Below, piece after piece: positions 25,826 through 35,984 of a stretch of DNA of 64,000 nt. The stretch lies in the NCBI GenBank assembly GCA_963618055.1, contig CAVERI010000007.1, forward strand, positions 1-64,000, given 5' to 3'. A model generated the notes under the pieces. That model saw only the letters and a list, made by a program, of their open reading frames with translations, was not told the DNA's origin and did no database searches. This DNA comes from SFHK01 sp963618055 (GTDB taxonomy: Bacteria; Bacillota; Clostridia; Christensenellales; Aristaeellaceae). The translations under genes and the position numbers were made by a program. The first letter of the stretch is position 1, and each line of letters begins with the position of its first letter.

Positions 25826-26863
25826 ATGGATGAGGAACGACTGATTTCCACCGGCTTTAAGCCCGACGAGGACGATGCCGAGCGCTCCCTGCGCCCGAGA
25901 ACGCTGGCCGAGTACTTCGGTCAGCAGAAGGTGAAGGACAGCCTGAGCGTATACATGCAGGCCGCCGTCGCGCGCCGCGAGCCGCTGGATCATATTCTTC
26001 TGTACGGCCCGCCAGGTCTGGGCAAGACCACGCTGGCTGGCATTATCGCCTCCGAGATGGGGCACAACATCCGCGTGACCAGCGGCCCGGCGATCGAACG
26101 CCCGGGCGACCTCGCGTCCATTCTCACGAACCTGAACGCGGGCGACGTGCTGTTCATCGACGAAATTCACCGCCTGAGCCACACCGTGGAGGAGGTTCTC
26201 TATCCCGCGATGGAGGACTACGCGCTGGACATCATGATCGGCAAGGGGCCGTCGGCGCGATCCATTCGTCTGGATCTGCCCAAGTTCACGCTGATCGGCG
26301 CCACAACCCGCGCCGGCATGCTTACCAGCCCGCTGCGCGACCGCTTTGGCATTTCCTTCCGGCTGGAGCTGTACACGCCGGAGGAGCTTGCCGTCATCGT
26401 GAAGCGCAGTGCGCAGATTCTCAGAATTCACTGCGAGGACGACGGCGCGCTGGAAATCGCCCGCCGTTCCCGCGGCACGCCCCGCATTGCCAACCGCCTG
26501 ATTCGCCGCGTGCGCGACTTCGCCGAGGTGAAGGCGGGCGGCGTGATCAACATGGAGGTCGCAAAGCTGGGGCTTGACATGCTTGAGGTTGACCGGCTGG
26601 GGCTCGACCGCACCGACCGCGCCATGCTCGGCGCGATGATTCAGAAGTTCGGCGGCGGCCCGGTGGGTCTGGATACGCTGGCCGCCTCCACCGGCGAGGA
26701 CGCAGCCACAATCGAGGACGTGTACGAGCCGTACCTGCTGCAGCTCGGCTTCCTCATGCGCACGCCGCGCGGCCGCGTGTGCACACCCGCGGCGTATCAG
26801 CATCTCGGCTACGCCGCGCCCGCCCGCGCCGTGCAGCCCGACCAGATTTCACTTGATATTTAA
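25826..26863 (+). CDS. ruvB: Holliday junction branch migration helicase subunit RuvB
   Basis: A 345-residue AAA+ ATPase driving branch migration of recombination junctions with RuvA. It has the RuvB opening (SLRPRTLAEYFGQQKVK), Walker A GPPGLGKTT, Walker B FIDEIHRL, sensor 1 GATTRAGMLTSPLRDRFG and arginine finger in that stretch, and a C-terminal winged helix (LGFLMRTPRGRVCTPAAYQHLG). Length is standard. It lies 18 bases after murJ. RuvA and RuvC are not in the window; ruvB-queA order is common in Firmicutes. Confidence 0.97.
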   Translation: MDEERLISTGFKPDEDDAERSLRPRTLAEYFGQQKVKDSLSVYMQAAVARREPLDHILLYGPPGLGKTTLAGIIASEMGHNIRVTSGPAIERPGDLASILTNLNAGDVLFIDEIHRLSHTVEEVLYPAMEDYALDIMIGKGPSARSIRLDLPKFTLIGATTRAGMLTSPLRDRFGISFRLELYTPEELAVIVKRSAQILRIHCEDDGALEIARRSRGTPRIANRLIRRVRDFAEVKAGGVINMEVAKLGLDMLEVDRLGLDRTDRAMLGAMIQKFGGGPVGLDTLAASTGEDAATIEDVYEPYLLQLGFLMRTPRGRVCTPAAYQHLGYAAPARAVQPDQISLDI

Positions 26864-26875
26864 GAGGATACACCA

Positions 26876-27898
26876 ATGAAAACATCGGATTTCATGTACG
26901 ACCTTCCCGAGGAGTTGATCGCGCAGACGCCCATCGAGCCGCGCGACCATTCCCGCCTGCTCGTGTACAACCGCGCCACGCGCGAGATTGCGCATAAGCA
27001 TTTCTATGATGTAATCGATTATCTGAACCCCGGCGACGCGCTGGTCATCAACGAAACGCGCGTGATTCCCGCGCGCCTGTACGGCGTACGCGCGGGCGGC
27101 GGCGCGTGCGAGCTTCTGCTTTTAAAGCAGCTCGGCCCCAAGCGCTGGGAGTCGCTGGTGCGCCCCGGCGCGAAGCTGAAGGTGGGCAAAACCGTTTCCA
27201 TCGGCGAAGGACGCATGACCGCGACCATCGTCGGCGAAAGCGAGGGCGGCGCGCGCATTGTGGAATTTGAATGCGAGGGCACGTTTGAGGCCGCGCTGGA
27301 CGAGCTGGGCGAAATGCCCCTCCCGCCCTACATTCACGAGAAGCTGGCCGACCGGAACCGCTATCAGACCGTATACGCGAAGGAAGACGGCTCCGCTGCC
27401 GCGCCCACGGCCGGGCTGCACTTCACGCCTGAGCTGCTCGACCGCATCCGCGCGAAGGGAATCGACGTGATTCCGATTCTCTTGCACGTGGGTCTGGGCA
27501 CGTTCCGCCCCGTCAAGGCAGAGAACGTCGAGGATCACGAGATGCACTGCGAATACTACGAGGTTTCCGAGGACGCGGCCAATCGCATCCGCGCGGCGAA
27601 GGCCTCCGGCCACCGCGTCGTTGCCGTGGGCACGACGAGCGTGCGCACGCTGGAATCCTCGGCGCAGGAAACCGGCGAGGTCGCCGCCAAAAAGGCATGG
27701 ACGCAGATTTTCATCACGCCCGGCTTCCATTTTAACGCCGTGGACGCGCTGATTACAAACTTCCACCTGCCCGGCTCCACGCTGATCATGCTCATCAGCG
27801 CGCTGATGGGACGCGAGGAAGCGCTGCGCGTATACGAAATCGCCGTAAAGGAGCGCTATCGCTTCTTCTCCTTCGGCGACGCGATGCTGATTCTTTGA
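26876..27898 (+). CDS. queA: S-adenosylmethionine:tRNA ribosyltransferase-isomerase QueA
   Basis: A 340-residue cytosolic enzyme that transfers and isomerises the ribosyl moiety of SAM onto 7-aminomethyl-deazaguanine in tRNA to form epoxyqueuosine. Family segments are intact: YDLPEELIAQTPIEPRDHSRLL, NETRVIPARLYG, PTAGLHFTPELL, LHVGLGTFRPV and VGTTSVRTLE. Length is normal. It begins 12 bases after ruvB and ends the operon. No strong terminator is visible before the next promoter at 27949. Confidence 0.97.
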   Translation: MKTSDFMYDLPEELIAQTPIEPRDHSRLLVYNRATREIAHKHFYDVIDYLNPGDALVINETRVIPARLYGVRAGGGACELLLLKQLGPKRWESLVRPGAKLKVGKTVSIGEGRMTATIVGESEGGARIVEFECEGTFEAALDELGEMPLPPYIHEKLADRNRYQTVYAKEDGSAAAPTAGLHFTPELLDRIRAKGIDVIPILLHVGLGTFRPVKAENVEDHEMHCEYYEVSEDAANRIRAAKASGHRVVAVGTTSVRTLESSAQETGEVAAKKAWTQIFITPGFHFNAVDALITNFHLPGSTLIMLISALMGREEALRVYEIAVKERYRFFSFGDAMLIL

Positions 27899-27948
27899 CG
27901 GTTTCACCACAAAATAACGCGCGCGCAAACTTCGTAATCGGATTATGT

Positions 27949-27977
27949 TTGCAATCTTACACGCGTCATGCGATAAT
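27949..27977 (+). promoter_or_regulatory. Promoter of the tandem aldolase gene
   Basis: TTGCAA (27949-27954), 17-base spacer, GATAAT (27972-27977), 26 bases before the chosen start codon. Confidence 0.7.
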
Positions 27978-28003
27978 ATACATGTGAGAAAGAAGGTATG
28001 GTC

Positions 28004-29293
28004 ATGAAGTTTGAACTGATGCATCCCGCCGACCAGCTGGTTATGATCATGAACCGCATTTACCAGTACGGCATGACGACGACCTCCGGCGGCAACCTTT
28101 CCATTCGCGACGAAAGCGGCGACATCTGGATTACGCCCTCCGGCATCGACAAGGGCAGCCTGACGCGCGCCGACATCAACTGCGTGAAGCCCGACGGAAC
28201 GATTCTCGGCCCGCATAAGCCGTCCGTGGAGCTCCCCTTCCACAGGGATATTTACCGCATCCGTCCCGACCTGCGCGCCATCGTGCACGCGCACCCGCCC
28301 ACGCTGGTCGCCTTCAGCCTTGCGCGCAAGATTCCGGACACGCATCTCGTCCCGGACGCTACGCTGGTCTGCGGCAATGTCGCCATGGCCAAGTACGACG
28401 TGCCCGGCTCCGAGCAGCTGGGCAAGAACATTGCCGAGAAGTTCGCCGAGGGACACAACACGGTCATTCTGGAGAACCACGGCGTGGTCTGCGGCTCCAC
28501 CAACCTGTTCAAGGCGTTTATGGCCTTTGAGACGCTGGACTTCTGCGGCCGTCTGGAAATTGACGCGAAGAAGCTGGGCACGCCCCGCTCCCTCACCGAC
28601 GCGCAGATCGATCTGGAAAGCGCCAAGGCGCACCCGCCGATGGACGCGTTCGTCGCCCGCGTGATTTCCTCCGAGGAATGCGCCGGCCGCCGCGACATGT
28701 GCCAGCTGATTCACCGCGCGTATGACCAGCGCCTGTTCACCAGCACGCAGGGCACCTTCTCCATGCGCCTGTCGGACGGCTCCTTCCTGATTACGCCGTA
28801 CATGATGGATCGCAAGTATCTGGAGCCGGAGGACATCGTGCGCATCAAAAACGGCATGTGCGAAACCGGCAAAACGCCCAGCCGCGCCGCGCTGCTGGTT
28901 CAGGAGATCTTCAACAGGCACCCGGAGATCAACTCCGTGATTATCGCGCATCCGCCGGCGATTATGGCGTTCGCCGTCACCGACGCGGCGTTCGATTCCC
29001 GCACGATCCCGGAGAGCTACATTCAGCTGCGCGACGTAAAGCGCGTTCCCTACGCCTCCAGCTCGCTGGACATCGAAGGCACGGCAAACGCGTTCTGCTC
29101 CTCCACGCCTGTGCTGATTGTGGACAACAAGTGCGTGATCGTGGCCGGCGCCAGCCTGCTGAACGCCTTTGACAAGCTCGAGGTGCTCGAATACAGCGCC
29201 AAGGCCGTCATTGCCGCGCAGGACATCGGCAAGATCATCAACATCACGCCCGAAGAGGTGAAGGACATCGAGGAAGCGTTCCACCTGACCTGA
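28004..29293 (+). CDS. Tandem class II aldolase/adducin-domain protein
   Basis: A 429-residue protein with two fused class II aldolase domains. Domain 1 (residues 1-~205) keeps all expected zinc-site and catalytic positions: E76 in VELPFH, H95 and H97 in HAHPP, H159 in ENHG. These match fuculose-phosphate aldolase-type spacing. Domain 2 (~225-420) aligns but has Ala, Ile and Lys at the positions of E76, H95 and H159; only the second His of the pair remains (IIAHPP). The substrate is unknown; a sugar-phosphate aldolase or isomerase role is likely. The ATG at 28004 is best spaced from GAAGG; ATG 27998 is the alternative. UxaC lies convergent downstream. Confidence 0.85.
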   Translation: MKFELMHPADQLVMIMNRIYQYGMTTTSGGNLSIRDESGDIWITPSGIDKGSLTRADINCVKPDGTILGPHKPSVELPFHRDIYRIRPDLRAIVHAHPPTLVAFSLARKIPDTHLVPDATLVCGNVAMAKYDVPGSEQLGKNIAEKFAEGHNTVILENHGVVCGSTNLFKAFMAFETLDFCGRLEIDAKKLGTPRSLTDAQIDLESAKAHPPMDAFVARVISSEECAGRRDMCQLIHRAYDQRLFTSTQGTFSMRLSDGSFLITPYMMDRKYLEPEDIVRIKNGMCETGKTPSRAALLVQEIFNRHPEINSVIIAHPPAIMAFAVTDAAFDSRTIPESYIQLRDVKRVPYASSSLDIEGTANAFCSSTPVLIVDNKCVIVAGASLLNAFDKLEVLEYSAKAVIAAQDIGKIINITPEEVKDIEEAFHLT

Positions 29294-29318
29294 CAGACCT
29301 TTTCCAAACTCTAAAAGA

Positions 29319-29349
29319 AATCCGGAGCCCATCAAGCGGACTCCGGATT
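29319..29349. terminator. Terminator between the aldolase and uxaC genes
   Basis: A perfect 9-bp stem, AATCCGGAG (29319-29327) / CTCCGGATT (29341-29349), with a 13-base loop, then CCTTTAT on the plus strand. On the minus strand it follows uxaC by 16 bases and is followed by TCTTTTAG, so it can act both ways. Confidence 0.75.
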
Positions 29350-29364
29350 CCTTTATCCCTTTAA

Positions 29365-30774
29365 TCAGAAGGAGAAATAGTTCTTCGCATTGTTGTAGCA
29401 GATGCCCTCAACGATGGTCTTCAGCGCATCCCAGTCAGCCGGGTATTCGCCGTTTTCCACCCACGTGCCGAGGATTTCGCACAGGATGCGGCGGAAATAC
29501 TCATGGCGCGGATAGCTGACGAAGGAGCGCGAATCGGTCAGCATGCCCACGAAGGTGGACAGCGTGCCCAGCGCCGCGAGCGTCTTCATCTGGTCGACCA
29601 TGCCGTCGCCGTCGCGCTGGTCGCAGAACCACCATGCGGAGCCAAACTGCAGCTTGCCGGGGATGCCGCTCTCGGTCTGGAAGTTGCCGATCGTCGTGCC
29701 GATTACGTAGTTATCCGTGGGGTTCAGGGAGTACAGGATGGTCTTCGGAAGGCTTCCGGTCTTCTCCTGCTCGTCCAGCAGATGGTTCAGCTTATAGGCC
29801 ACCTTCTCGTCGCTGATGGAGTCAAAGCCGATATCCACGCCCCACTTCCCATAGGCGTTCGTGTTGTTGTTGCGCTGCGCGTTCACGTGATACTGCTGCG
29901 CCCAGCCCAGCTCCTTGTACACGCGGCCCATGGACACGAGGATGTAGGTGCGGTACACGTCGATGAGCGCGTCGCAGGGCTTTTCGCCCTTCATCGCCAG
30001 CGCGAACGCTTCATTGACCTTCGCCAGATCGATCGGCTCATAGGGCACGGTGTCCAGACCATGATCGGACGCGCGGCAGCCGTGCTCGTCAAAGAACCTC
30101 GCGCGCTGCGTCAGCGCCTTCACAACGTCCTCGGCGCACGCGATCTTCACGCCGCTGACCTCGGACAGCGTTTCAATATAACCCTTGTAGGCCGGCAGGC
30201 CGATTTTAATCGCCGCGTCGGGGCGGAACGCGGGCAGAACCTTTACCTTGAAGCTGGGATCCTTGGCAAGCTGCTCGTGATATTCCAGATTGCTCGCCGG
30301 ATCGTCGGTCGTGCAGACGACCTTCACGTTGAACTTCTCAATCAGCCTGCGCGCGCGGAATTCCTCGGTGGCCAGCATGGCGTTCGCGTTTTCCCAGATC
30401 GCTGGAGCCGTGCGCTCGTTCAGCGTCTCTTCAATGCCGAAAACGCGCTTCAGCTCCAGATGCGTCCAATGATACAGCGGGTTGCCGATGGCCATGGAGA
30501 TACACTTGGCATAGGCGAGGAACTTCTCATAGTCGTCGCCGTCGCCGCGAATCAGGCTCTCGTCTACGCCCATGGCGCGCATGTAGCGCCACTTGTAGTG
30601 GTCGCCGCCAAGGAACAGCTCGGTAATGTTTTTAAACTGGATATTCTCTGCAATTTCACGCGGACTCAGGTGGCAATGATAATCAATGATGGGCATTTTC
30701 TCGGCATACTCGTGATACAGCTTTTTTGCCGTATCGGTAGTGAGAAGGAAATCCTCGTTCATAAACGGTTTCAA
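29365..30774 (-). CDS. uxaC: Glucuronate/uronate isomerase UxaC
   Basis: A 469-residue cytosolic isomerase of the amidohydrolase superfamily converting D-glucuronate to D-fructuronate (and galacturonate to tagaturonate). Seen: IIDYHCHLSP with the metal-binding HxH, GDHYKWRAMR-like GDHYKWRYMRAMG, GNPLYHWTHLELKR and the C-terminal YPRHEYFRR segment. A TTG start at 30774 is preferred: GGAGG lies 9 bases upstream and the resulting LKPFMNEDFLL matches the known UxaC N-terminus (MTPFMTEDFLL in E. coli). ATG 30762 is the alternative. It has its own promoter with an inverted repeat and is monocistronic. Confidence 0.95.
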   Translation of the reverse strand: MKPFMNEDFLLTTDTAKKLYHEYAEKMPIIDYHCHLSPREIAENIQFKNITELFLGGDHYKWRYMRAMGVDESLIRGDGDDYEKFLAYAKCISMAIGNPLYHWTHLELKRVFGIEETLNERTAPAIWENANAMLATEEFRARRLIEKFNVKVVCTTDDPASNLEYHEQLAKDPSFKVKVLPAFRPDAAIKIGLPAYKGYIETLSEVSGVKIACAEDVVKALTQRARFFDEHGCRASDHGLDTVPYEPIDLAKVNEAFALAMKGEKPCDALIDVYRTYILVSMGRVYKELGWAQQYHVNAQRNNNTNAYGKWGVDIGFDSISDEKVAYKLNHLLDEQEKTGSLPKTILYSLNPTDNYVIGTTIGNFQTESGIPGKLQFGSAWWFCDQRDGDGMVDQMKTLAALGTLSTFVGMLTDSRSFVSYPRHEYFRRILCEILGTWVENGEYPADWDALKTIVEGICYNNAKNYFSF

Positions 30775-30804
30775 GCTCCATTACCTCCGTATCTACACAA
30801 AATC

Positions 30805-30843
30805 TACCAATGGTAAAATAGCACGGATAACGCCGAATGTCAA
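30805..30843 (-). promoter_or_regulatory. uxaC promoter with overlapping operator-like repeat
   Basis: Minus-strand TTGACA (30838-30843), 17-base spacer, TATTTT (30815-30820). An inverted repeat TACCA-A-TGGTA (30805-30815) sits from the -10 box into the start site. The TTGGT/ACCAA half-sites resemble uronate-regulator (UxuR/ExuR) operators; that match is inference. Confidence 0.65.
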
Positions 30844-30874
30844 GCCTTCCGCGGGAAAATTCTCGCGTGTAAGG

Positions 30875-30911
30875 GCGGCAGGCGAAGAGGCTGCCCTCCC
30901 CTGCCTGCCGC
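30875..30911 (-). terminator. Hairpin downstream of the zinc-ribbon gene
   Basis: Perfect 9-bp arms GCGGCAGGC (30875-30883) and GCCTGCCGC (30903-30911), 13 bases after the zinc-ribbon stop on the minus strand. The T-tract is poor in both directions. Confidence 0.5.
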
Positions 30912-30924
30912 GCGTTTCTTCCCG

Positions 30925-31635
30925 TTATTCGTCCTTCGCATACAGAATGCGGCCGCAGTTGTCGCACGTCACCATATGCTCGCCGGATTTCAGGTCTCTC
31001 AGCGTGCCCAAAGGCAGCGCCATAAAGCAGCCGCTGCACTGGCCGTTCATCATTTTTGCCATCGGCGGCGTGACATGCGCCTTGATGGACTTATACTTTT
31101 CAAGGTCGGCCGGGTCGGTCTTCTTCTCCTCCGCTTCCGCGCGTGCGCGCAGATCCTTGAGCTTCACCGTGTCGGCGGCATACTCCTTGTCGTATTCGAT
31201 CTTCACCGCGTCGTACTCCGCCTTGGTCTTGGCGGCGCGCACGCGAATCTCCTTCTGCTGGCGGTCGCGCGCGTCGGCGTCCTTGCGCATCTTGGAAAGC
31301 TCCTGCTCGTAGTGCTTCATCGACTCGAGCAGCTTCTCAATCGCCGTCACGCGCTCCGCAATTTCCTCCGCTGTCTTGGGCGGCTCGGATTCCAAACGGG
31401 CGCGCTGCTCGGCAAGAAGCTTGTTCAGCCTTTCCACCTCGTCGCGAATCGCTTCCATGCGGTCACTCATGGTGGAAACGTCGTTTTCGATTTTTGCGAT
31501 GTTCGTCTGCTGCTCCTTGAGGAAATTGCGATCCTTGAGCAACAGCTGACGCTTCGGCGACTGCCTCATATCGCTGCCGAACTTATCCGCCTCCAGATCA
31601 AATTGCATGTAATTCCAAAGCGCGTCCAGATTCAT
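30925..31635 (-). CDS. C4-type zinc ribbon protein with long coiled coil
   Basis: A 236-residue cytosolic protein. Residues ~20-185 are strongly charged heptad-rich helices forming a coiled coil. The last ~50 residues form a zinc ribbon with two CxxC pairs (GQCSGCFM and VTCDNCGRIL). This architecture is the CT398-like/zf-RING_7 family found beside nif3 in many bacteria; its role is unclear, with proposed links to membrane trafficking or nucleic-acid binding. The start overlaps the nif3 stop (31632-31635), so the two are translated together. Confidence 0.88.
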   Translation of the reverse strand: MNLDALWNYMQFDLEADKFGSDMRQSPKRQLLLKDRNFLKEQQTNIAKIENDVSTMSDRMEAIRDEVERLNKLLAEQRARLESEPPKTAEEIAERVTAIEKLLESMKHYEQELSKMRKDADARDRQQKEIRVRAAKTKAEYDAVKIEYDKEYAADTVKLKDLRARAEAEEKKTDPADLEKYKSIKAHVTPPMAKMMNGQCSGCFMALPLGTLRDLKSGEHMVTCDNCGRILYAKDE

Positions 31636-32402
31636 TCTTCTACCCCCAAATCGTTTGCATACACTTTCACATTATATTGTAACGCATTTGCTCTCATTTG
31701 TAAACCGTTTCTCAGCGGTTTCACGGCAATTTGTTCGGTGGAATCGTGCCCGGCCTGCATGGTCACAAGACCCTCCGCCGCCAGCGACACCGCGTCGTGA
31801 TACCGCATCTCGCCGGTCACATATACGTCCGCGCCCGCCTTCAGCGCCATAGGCGCGTATTCTCCGCCCGCGCCGCCGACCAGCGCCACGCGCCGCACGA
31901 TTCTCTGACGGTCACCGTATACGCGCACTACGTCGCCCAGCCGTTCGGTCACGCGCGCCGCGAACGCCGCCGCTGTCGTCGGCTTCACGTCGCCGATGCG
32001 CAGAATCGCTTCCTCGTCGCCGTCCACGCACTGAACGTTCGCAAGCCCCAGCGCGTTGGCAAGGCAGTCGTTCACGCCGCCCGCGGCCACATCATAATTC
32101 GTATGCGCGGCAATCAGGTTCATATGCGCACGTACCAGCCGGCAGAGAAGCCGCCCCTCCGCCGTATCCTCGCAGAGATTTTTCCGCCCGCCGAACAGAA
32201 TCGGGTGATGCGTCACAATCAGGTTACAGCCCTTTTCAAGCGCCGCGTCGAGCACCTCGTCGTTCAGCTCCAGCGCGCAGAGGATCGCCCGCACCTCGTT
32301 TTCCATGCTTCCGCAGAGCAGACCCACATTGTCCCAGCCCTCTGCCTTTTCAAATGGCGCAATTTCGTCAACCCAGCCGTATACGTCCTTCACCTTCAGC
32401 AT
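31632..32402 (-). CDS. Nif3-like dinuclear metal-centre protein (YqfO/GTP cyclohydrolase I type 2 family)
   Basis: A 256-residue Nif3-family protein. Metal ligands are visible in VTHHPILFGG near residue 65, HTNYD near 101 and GHDSTEQ near 222. No PII-like insert is present between the halves, so this is the short form. The biochemical role of the family is unresolved. The ATG at 32402 with GGAGG 7 bases upstream is chosen over an earlier in-frame ATG. It overlaps trmK by 7 bases and the zinc-ribbon gene by 4, in the conserved Firmicutes order rpoD-trmK-nif3. Confidence 0.92.
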   Translation of the reverse strand: MLKVKDVYGWVDEIAPFEKAEGWDNVGLLCGSMENEVRAILCALELNDEVLDAALEKGCNLIVTHHPILFGGRKNLCEDTAEGRLLCRLVRAHMNLIAAHTNYDVAAGGVNDCLANALGLANVQCVDGDEEAILRIGDVKPTTAAAFAARVTERLGDVVRVYGDRQRIVRRVALVGGAGGEYAPMALKAGADVYVTGEMRYHDAVSLAAEGLVTMQAGHDSTEQIAVKPLRNGLQMRANALQYNVKVYANDLGVEE

Positions 32403-33064
32403 TCGACGACCTCCCTCCAATACTCCATCTCGGTCAGAAGCGCGCCCTTTTCAGAGCGTCCGCTCTTTTCCGCGCCTGCCAATGCCTTCCTCGCGACGCG
32501 CAGGCGAAACGCCGCGTATTCGCGGAACGCTTCGCTCGGATGTTTGAGCAGCACCGGCCCCACGATCAGCTCGCGCTCCGTGTAGGCGGCCTCGCCCTTT
32601 TCCGCGCGAATCAATACATAGCGCCGCCGCGCTGCGCGCACGACGCGTTCATCCGTGATGCGCCGTCCCGTCTCCATGAGCGCGCGCCGCACCAGCTCCG
32701 CGCCCACGTTCGGCTCCAGCACGAGGACGCTGTTTTTAAGCCGTTCGCCCGCGCCCCGAAGGATGCCCGCAATCGTCTCGCCGCCCATGCCGGCAATTAC
32801 GGCTGCGTCCGGCGCGCCGGGAAACGCCTGTGCGCCGTCGCCTACGAAGAACTCCGCCCTTTCCTGAAGCCCCCGCCGCCCAATCAGGCTTCTCGCCTTT
32901 TCCAGCGACGGCGCGGAAATATCCGAAAACCAGACCCTCTCGCATCTGCCCATAAGCAAAAGCTGCGCGCCCAGCCTGCCGTGGTCGGCGCCGATGTCAG
33001 CCACGGTTCCGCATTCCGGCAGCATGCTGATAATCTCCGAAAGCCTTTCATCCGTCAGCGGCAT
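32396..33064 (-). CDS. trmK: tRNA (adenine(22)-N1)-methyltransferase TrmK
   Basis: A 222-residue class I SAM methyltransferase that methylates A22 of bacterial tRNAs. Motif I is VADIGADHGRLGAQLL near residue 22, followed by FSDISAPSLEKA and the family segment IAGMGGETIAGIL. A C-terminal helical coiled-coil region follows. The ATG at 33064 is supported by GGAGG at 7 bases. It lies 71 bases after rpoD and overlaps nif3, so it may be read through from the rpoD promoter. Confidence 0.92.
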   Translation of the reverse strand: MPLTDERLSEIISMLPECGTVADIGADHGRLGAQLLLMGRCERVWFSDISAPSLEKARSLIGRRGLQERAEFFVGDGAQAFPGAPDAAVIAGMGGETIAGILRGAGERLKNSVLVLEPNVGAELVRRALMETGRRITDERVVRAARRRYVLIRAEKGEAAYTERELIVGPVLLKHPSEAFREYAAFRLRVARKALAGAEKSGRSEKGALLTEMEYWREVVEC

Positions 33065-33135
33065 GCGTTTCCCTCCGTAAAAAGAAATGCCGTCGTCCAC
33101 TGCGCCGGCATTTCGGTTCCCTCCGGGTCGGTTTC

Positions 33136-34224
<1,089 letters not shown>

Positions 34225-34253
34225 CTTCAGGGCACTCCTTTCGGGGATCGACG

Positions 34254-35984
34254 CTAATCGAGCTTCGCGAGCAGCGCTTGAATCTGCTGGTTCAGCCGTT
34301 TTCTCTCTTCCGCGTCGGCCGTTTTGGCTCGCGCGGCGTACAGGTTTATTTGCTGGTTGATTCGAATCTGGCGAATTCGGTGCAGAAGCTCCTCGGCCAG
34401 ACTCATCGCCTTCTCCTTATTTTCGGGCAGCGGCTCAAAGTTCATCGCTTCCAGCGCTTCCCTTGACTGTTCCTCCGGAATTTCGCCGATGAAATCCCTC
34501 GCCTTCATTCCGGAGGACAGATATTCGAACATGTCGGCATACAGTCCGCTGTCAAAGTCGTCCTTCATCAGCATGTCTGCCGGAATCATTCCGCTATTCA
34601 GAAGCGCAATCAGCTGCATCTGCGCAAGCTGCAATTCCGAACGCTTTTCCGGCGCGAGTGCGGGCGTGCGCGGCCTTGGCGCCTCCTCGGCTTTGGGCGG
34701 CGCGGACTGACCGATCTGCCGCAGCAGCACGTCCCGCGAATAGCCGGTATCGTGCGCGAGCTTCTGAAGGTAGTTTTCCAGCTCAACCGGATTTTGCACG
34801 CTTCGCAGAATCTCGCAGCAGCGGATTGTGTATTGCGTTCGATCCTCCTGAACGGAGATGTCCATTCCGTCGCGCGCGCGCATCATGCGATACTCCGCCG
34901 GTTCGATCTTCCTGAGCCCATTCCACGTCTCCGCACCGTTGGCGCGAACGAACTCGTCCGGATCCATGCCGCCCGGATAGTCGATCACGCGTGCCGCCAC
35001 GCCCTGCGCGCCAAGAATATCCAGCGCGCGCAGCGCCGCCTTGCGTCCCGCGCCGTCGCCGTCGTAGCTGATCCAGACCTCCGGCGCGTAGCGCTTCATC
35101 AGCCGCGCCTGTTCCTCGGTCAGCGCCGTGCCCAGCGTGGCGACGACGCCCGGGATGCCGTACTTCAAAAGCGACACCGTGTCCATATACCCTTCCACGA
35201 GCACCAGCCGCTTGAGCCCATGCTCCTTTCGGGCGAAGTTCAGCGCGTAGAGGCCGTTTCGCTTGTTGAACACCGGCGTATCTGACGTGTTCAGGTACTT
35301 GGGGTTGCCGTCGCCCATGATGCGCCCGCCAAAGCCGAGCACCTTTCCCTGCGGGTTCAGAATGGGAAAGATGACGCGCTCGCGAAACATGTCGTACCTG
35401 CGCCCATCCTTCTGGCCGCAGAGCCACGCCGCGTCGATCACCTCGTCGTCAAACCCGGCCTCCTTCAGTGCGCGGTACAGCGTATCGCCGCCGTGCGGCG
35501 ACGCGCCGAGGCCGAAGCGGCGAATGTCGCTGTCCGTCAGACCGCGGGAGTACAGATACTTGAGCGCCACGCTCCCCTCGGGCTTCCAGATCAGCTGGTG
35601 GAAGAACCGCGCGGCCAGCAGATTCGCTTCAAGGATCTTCTCGCGAAGCTGGCGGTTCCTGTCCTCTGTGACGGTCGATTCCAGCCTGTCCGGCATGCGC
35701 ATGTGCGCCCGGTCGGCCAGAAACTCCACCGCCTCCATGAACTCCAGGTGATCGTACTCCATAACGAATCCTATGACATTGCCGCCCTTGTGGCAACCAA
35801 AGCAGTAAAACATCTGACTATCGGTGTCCACCTTGAAGGACGGCGTCTTCTCGTTATGGAAAGGGCAACAGGCCCACAGGTATTTGCCTTTTCGCTTCAG
35901 CTGCACGCGCTCGCCGACGATTTCTTCGATGCTCACATGGGAACGAAGCTCATCCAGCCATGCGGAAGGAAGCCTTGAGGACAT
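34254..35984 (-). CDS. dnaG: DNA primase DnaG
   Basis: A 576-residue primase making RNA primers at the replication fork. The N-terminal CHC2 zinc-binding domain shows CCPFHNEKTPSF and FYCFGCHKGG (residues ~39-65). The catalytic core has the GFGGRIMGDGNPKYLNT stretch and a Toprim domain (VLVEGYMDT, then the DGD motif in ISYDGDGAG). A C-terminal helical domain for DnaB binding lies near 430-576. The ATG at 35984 has AAGGTG 4 bases upstream. It is first gene of the dnaG-rpoD operon. Confidence 0.97.
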   Translation of the reverse strand: MSSRLPSAWLDELRSHVSIEEIVGERVQLKRKGKYLWACCPFHNEKTPSFKVDTDSQMFYCFGCHKGGNVIGFVMEYDHLEFMEAVEFLADRAHMRMPDRLESTVTEDRNRQLREKILEANLLAARFFHQLIWKPEGSVALKYLYSRGLTDSDIRRFGLGASPHGGDTLYRALKEAGFDDEVIDAAWLCGQKDGRRYDMFRERVIFPILNPQGKVLGFGGRIMGDGNPKYLNTSDTPVFNKRNGLYALNFARKEHGLKRLVLVEGYMDTVSLLKYGIPGVVATLGTALTEEQARLMKRYAPEVWISYDGDGAGRKAALRALDILGAQGVAARVIDYPGGMDPDEFVRANGAETWNGLRKIEPAEYRMMRARDGMDISVQEDRTQYTIRCCEILRSVQNPVELENYLQKLAHDTGYSRDVLLRQIGQSAPPKAEEAPRPRTPALAPEKRSELQLAQMQLIALLNSGMIPADMLMKDDFDSGLYADMFEYLSSGMKARDFIGEIPEEQSREALEAMNFEPLPENKEKAMSLAEELLHRIRQIRINQQINLYAARAKTADAEERKRLNQQIQALLAKLD

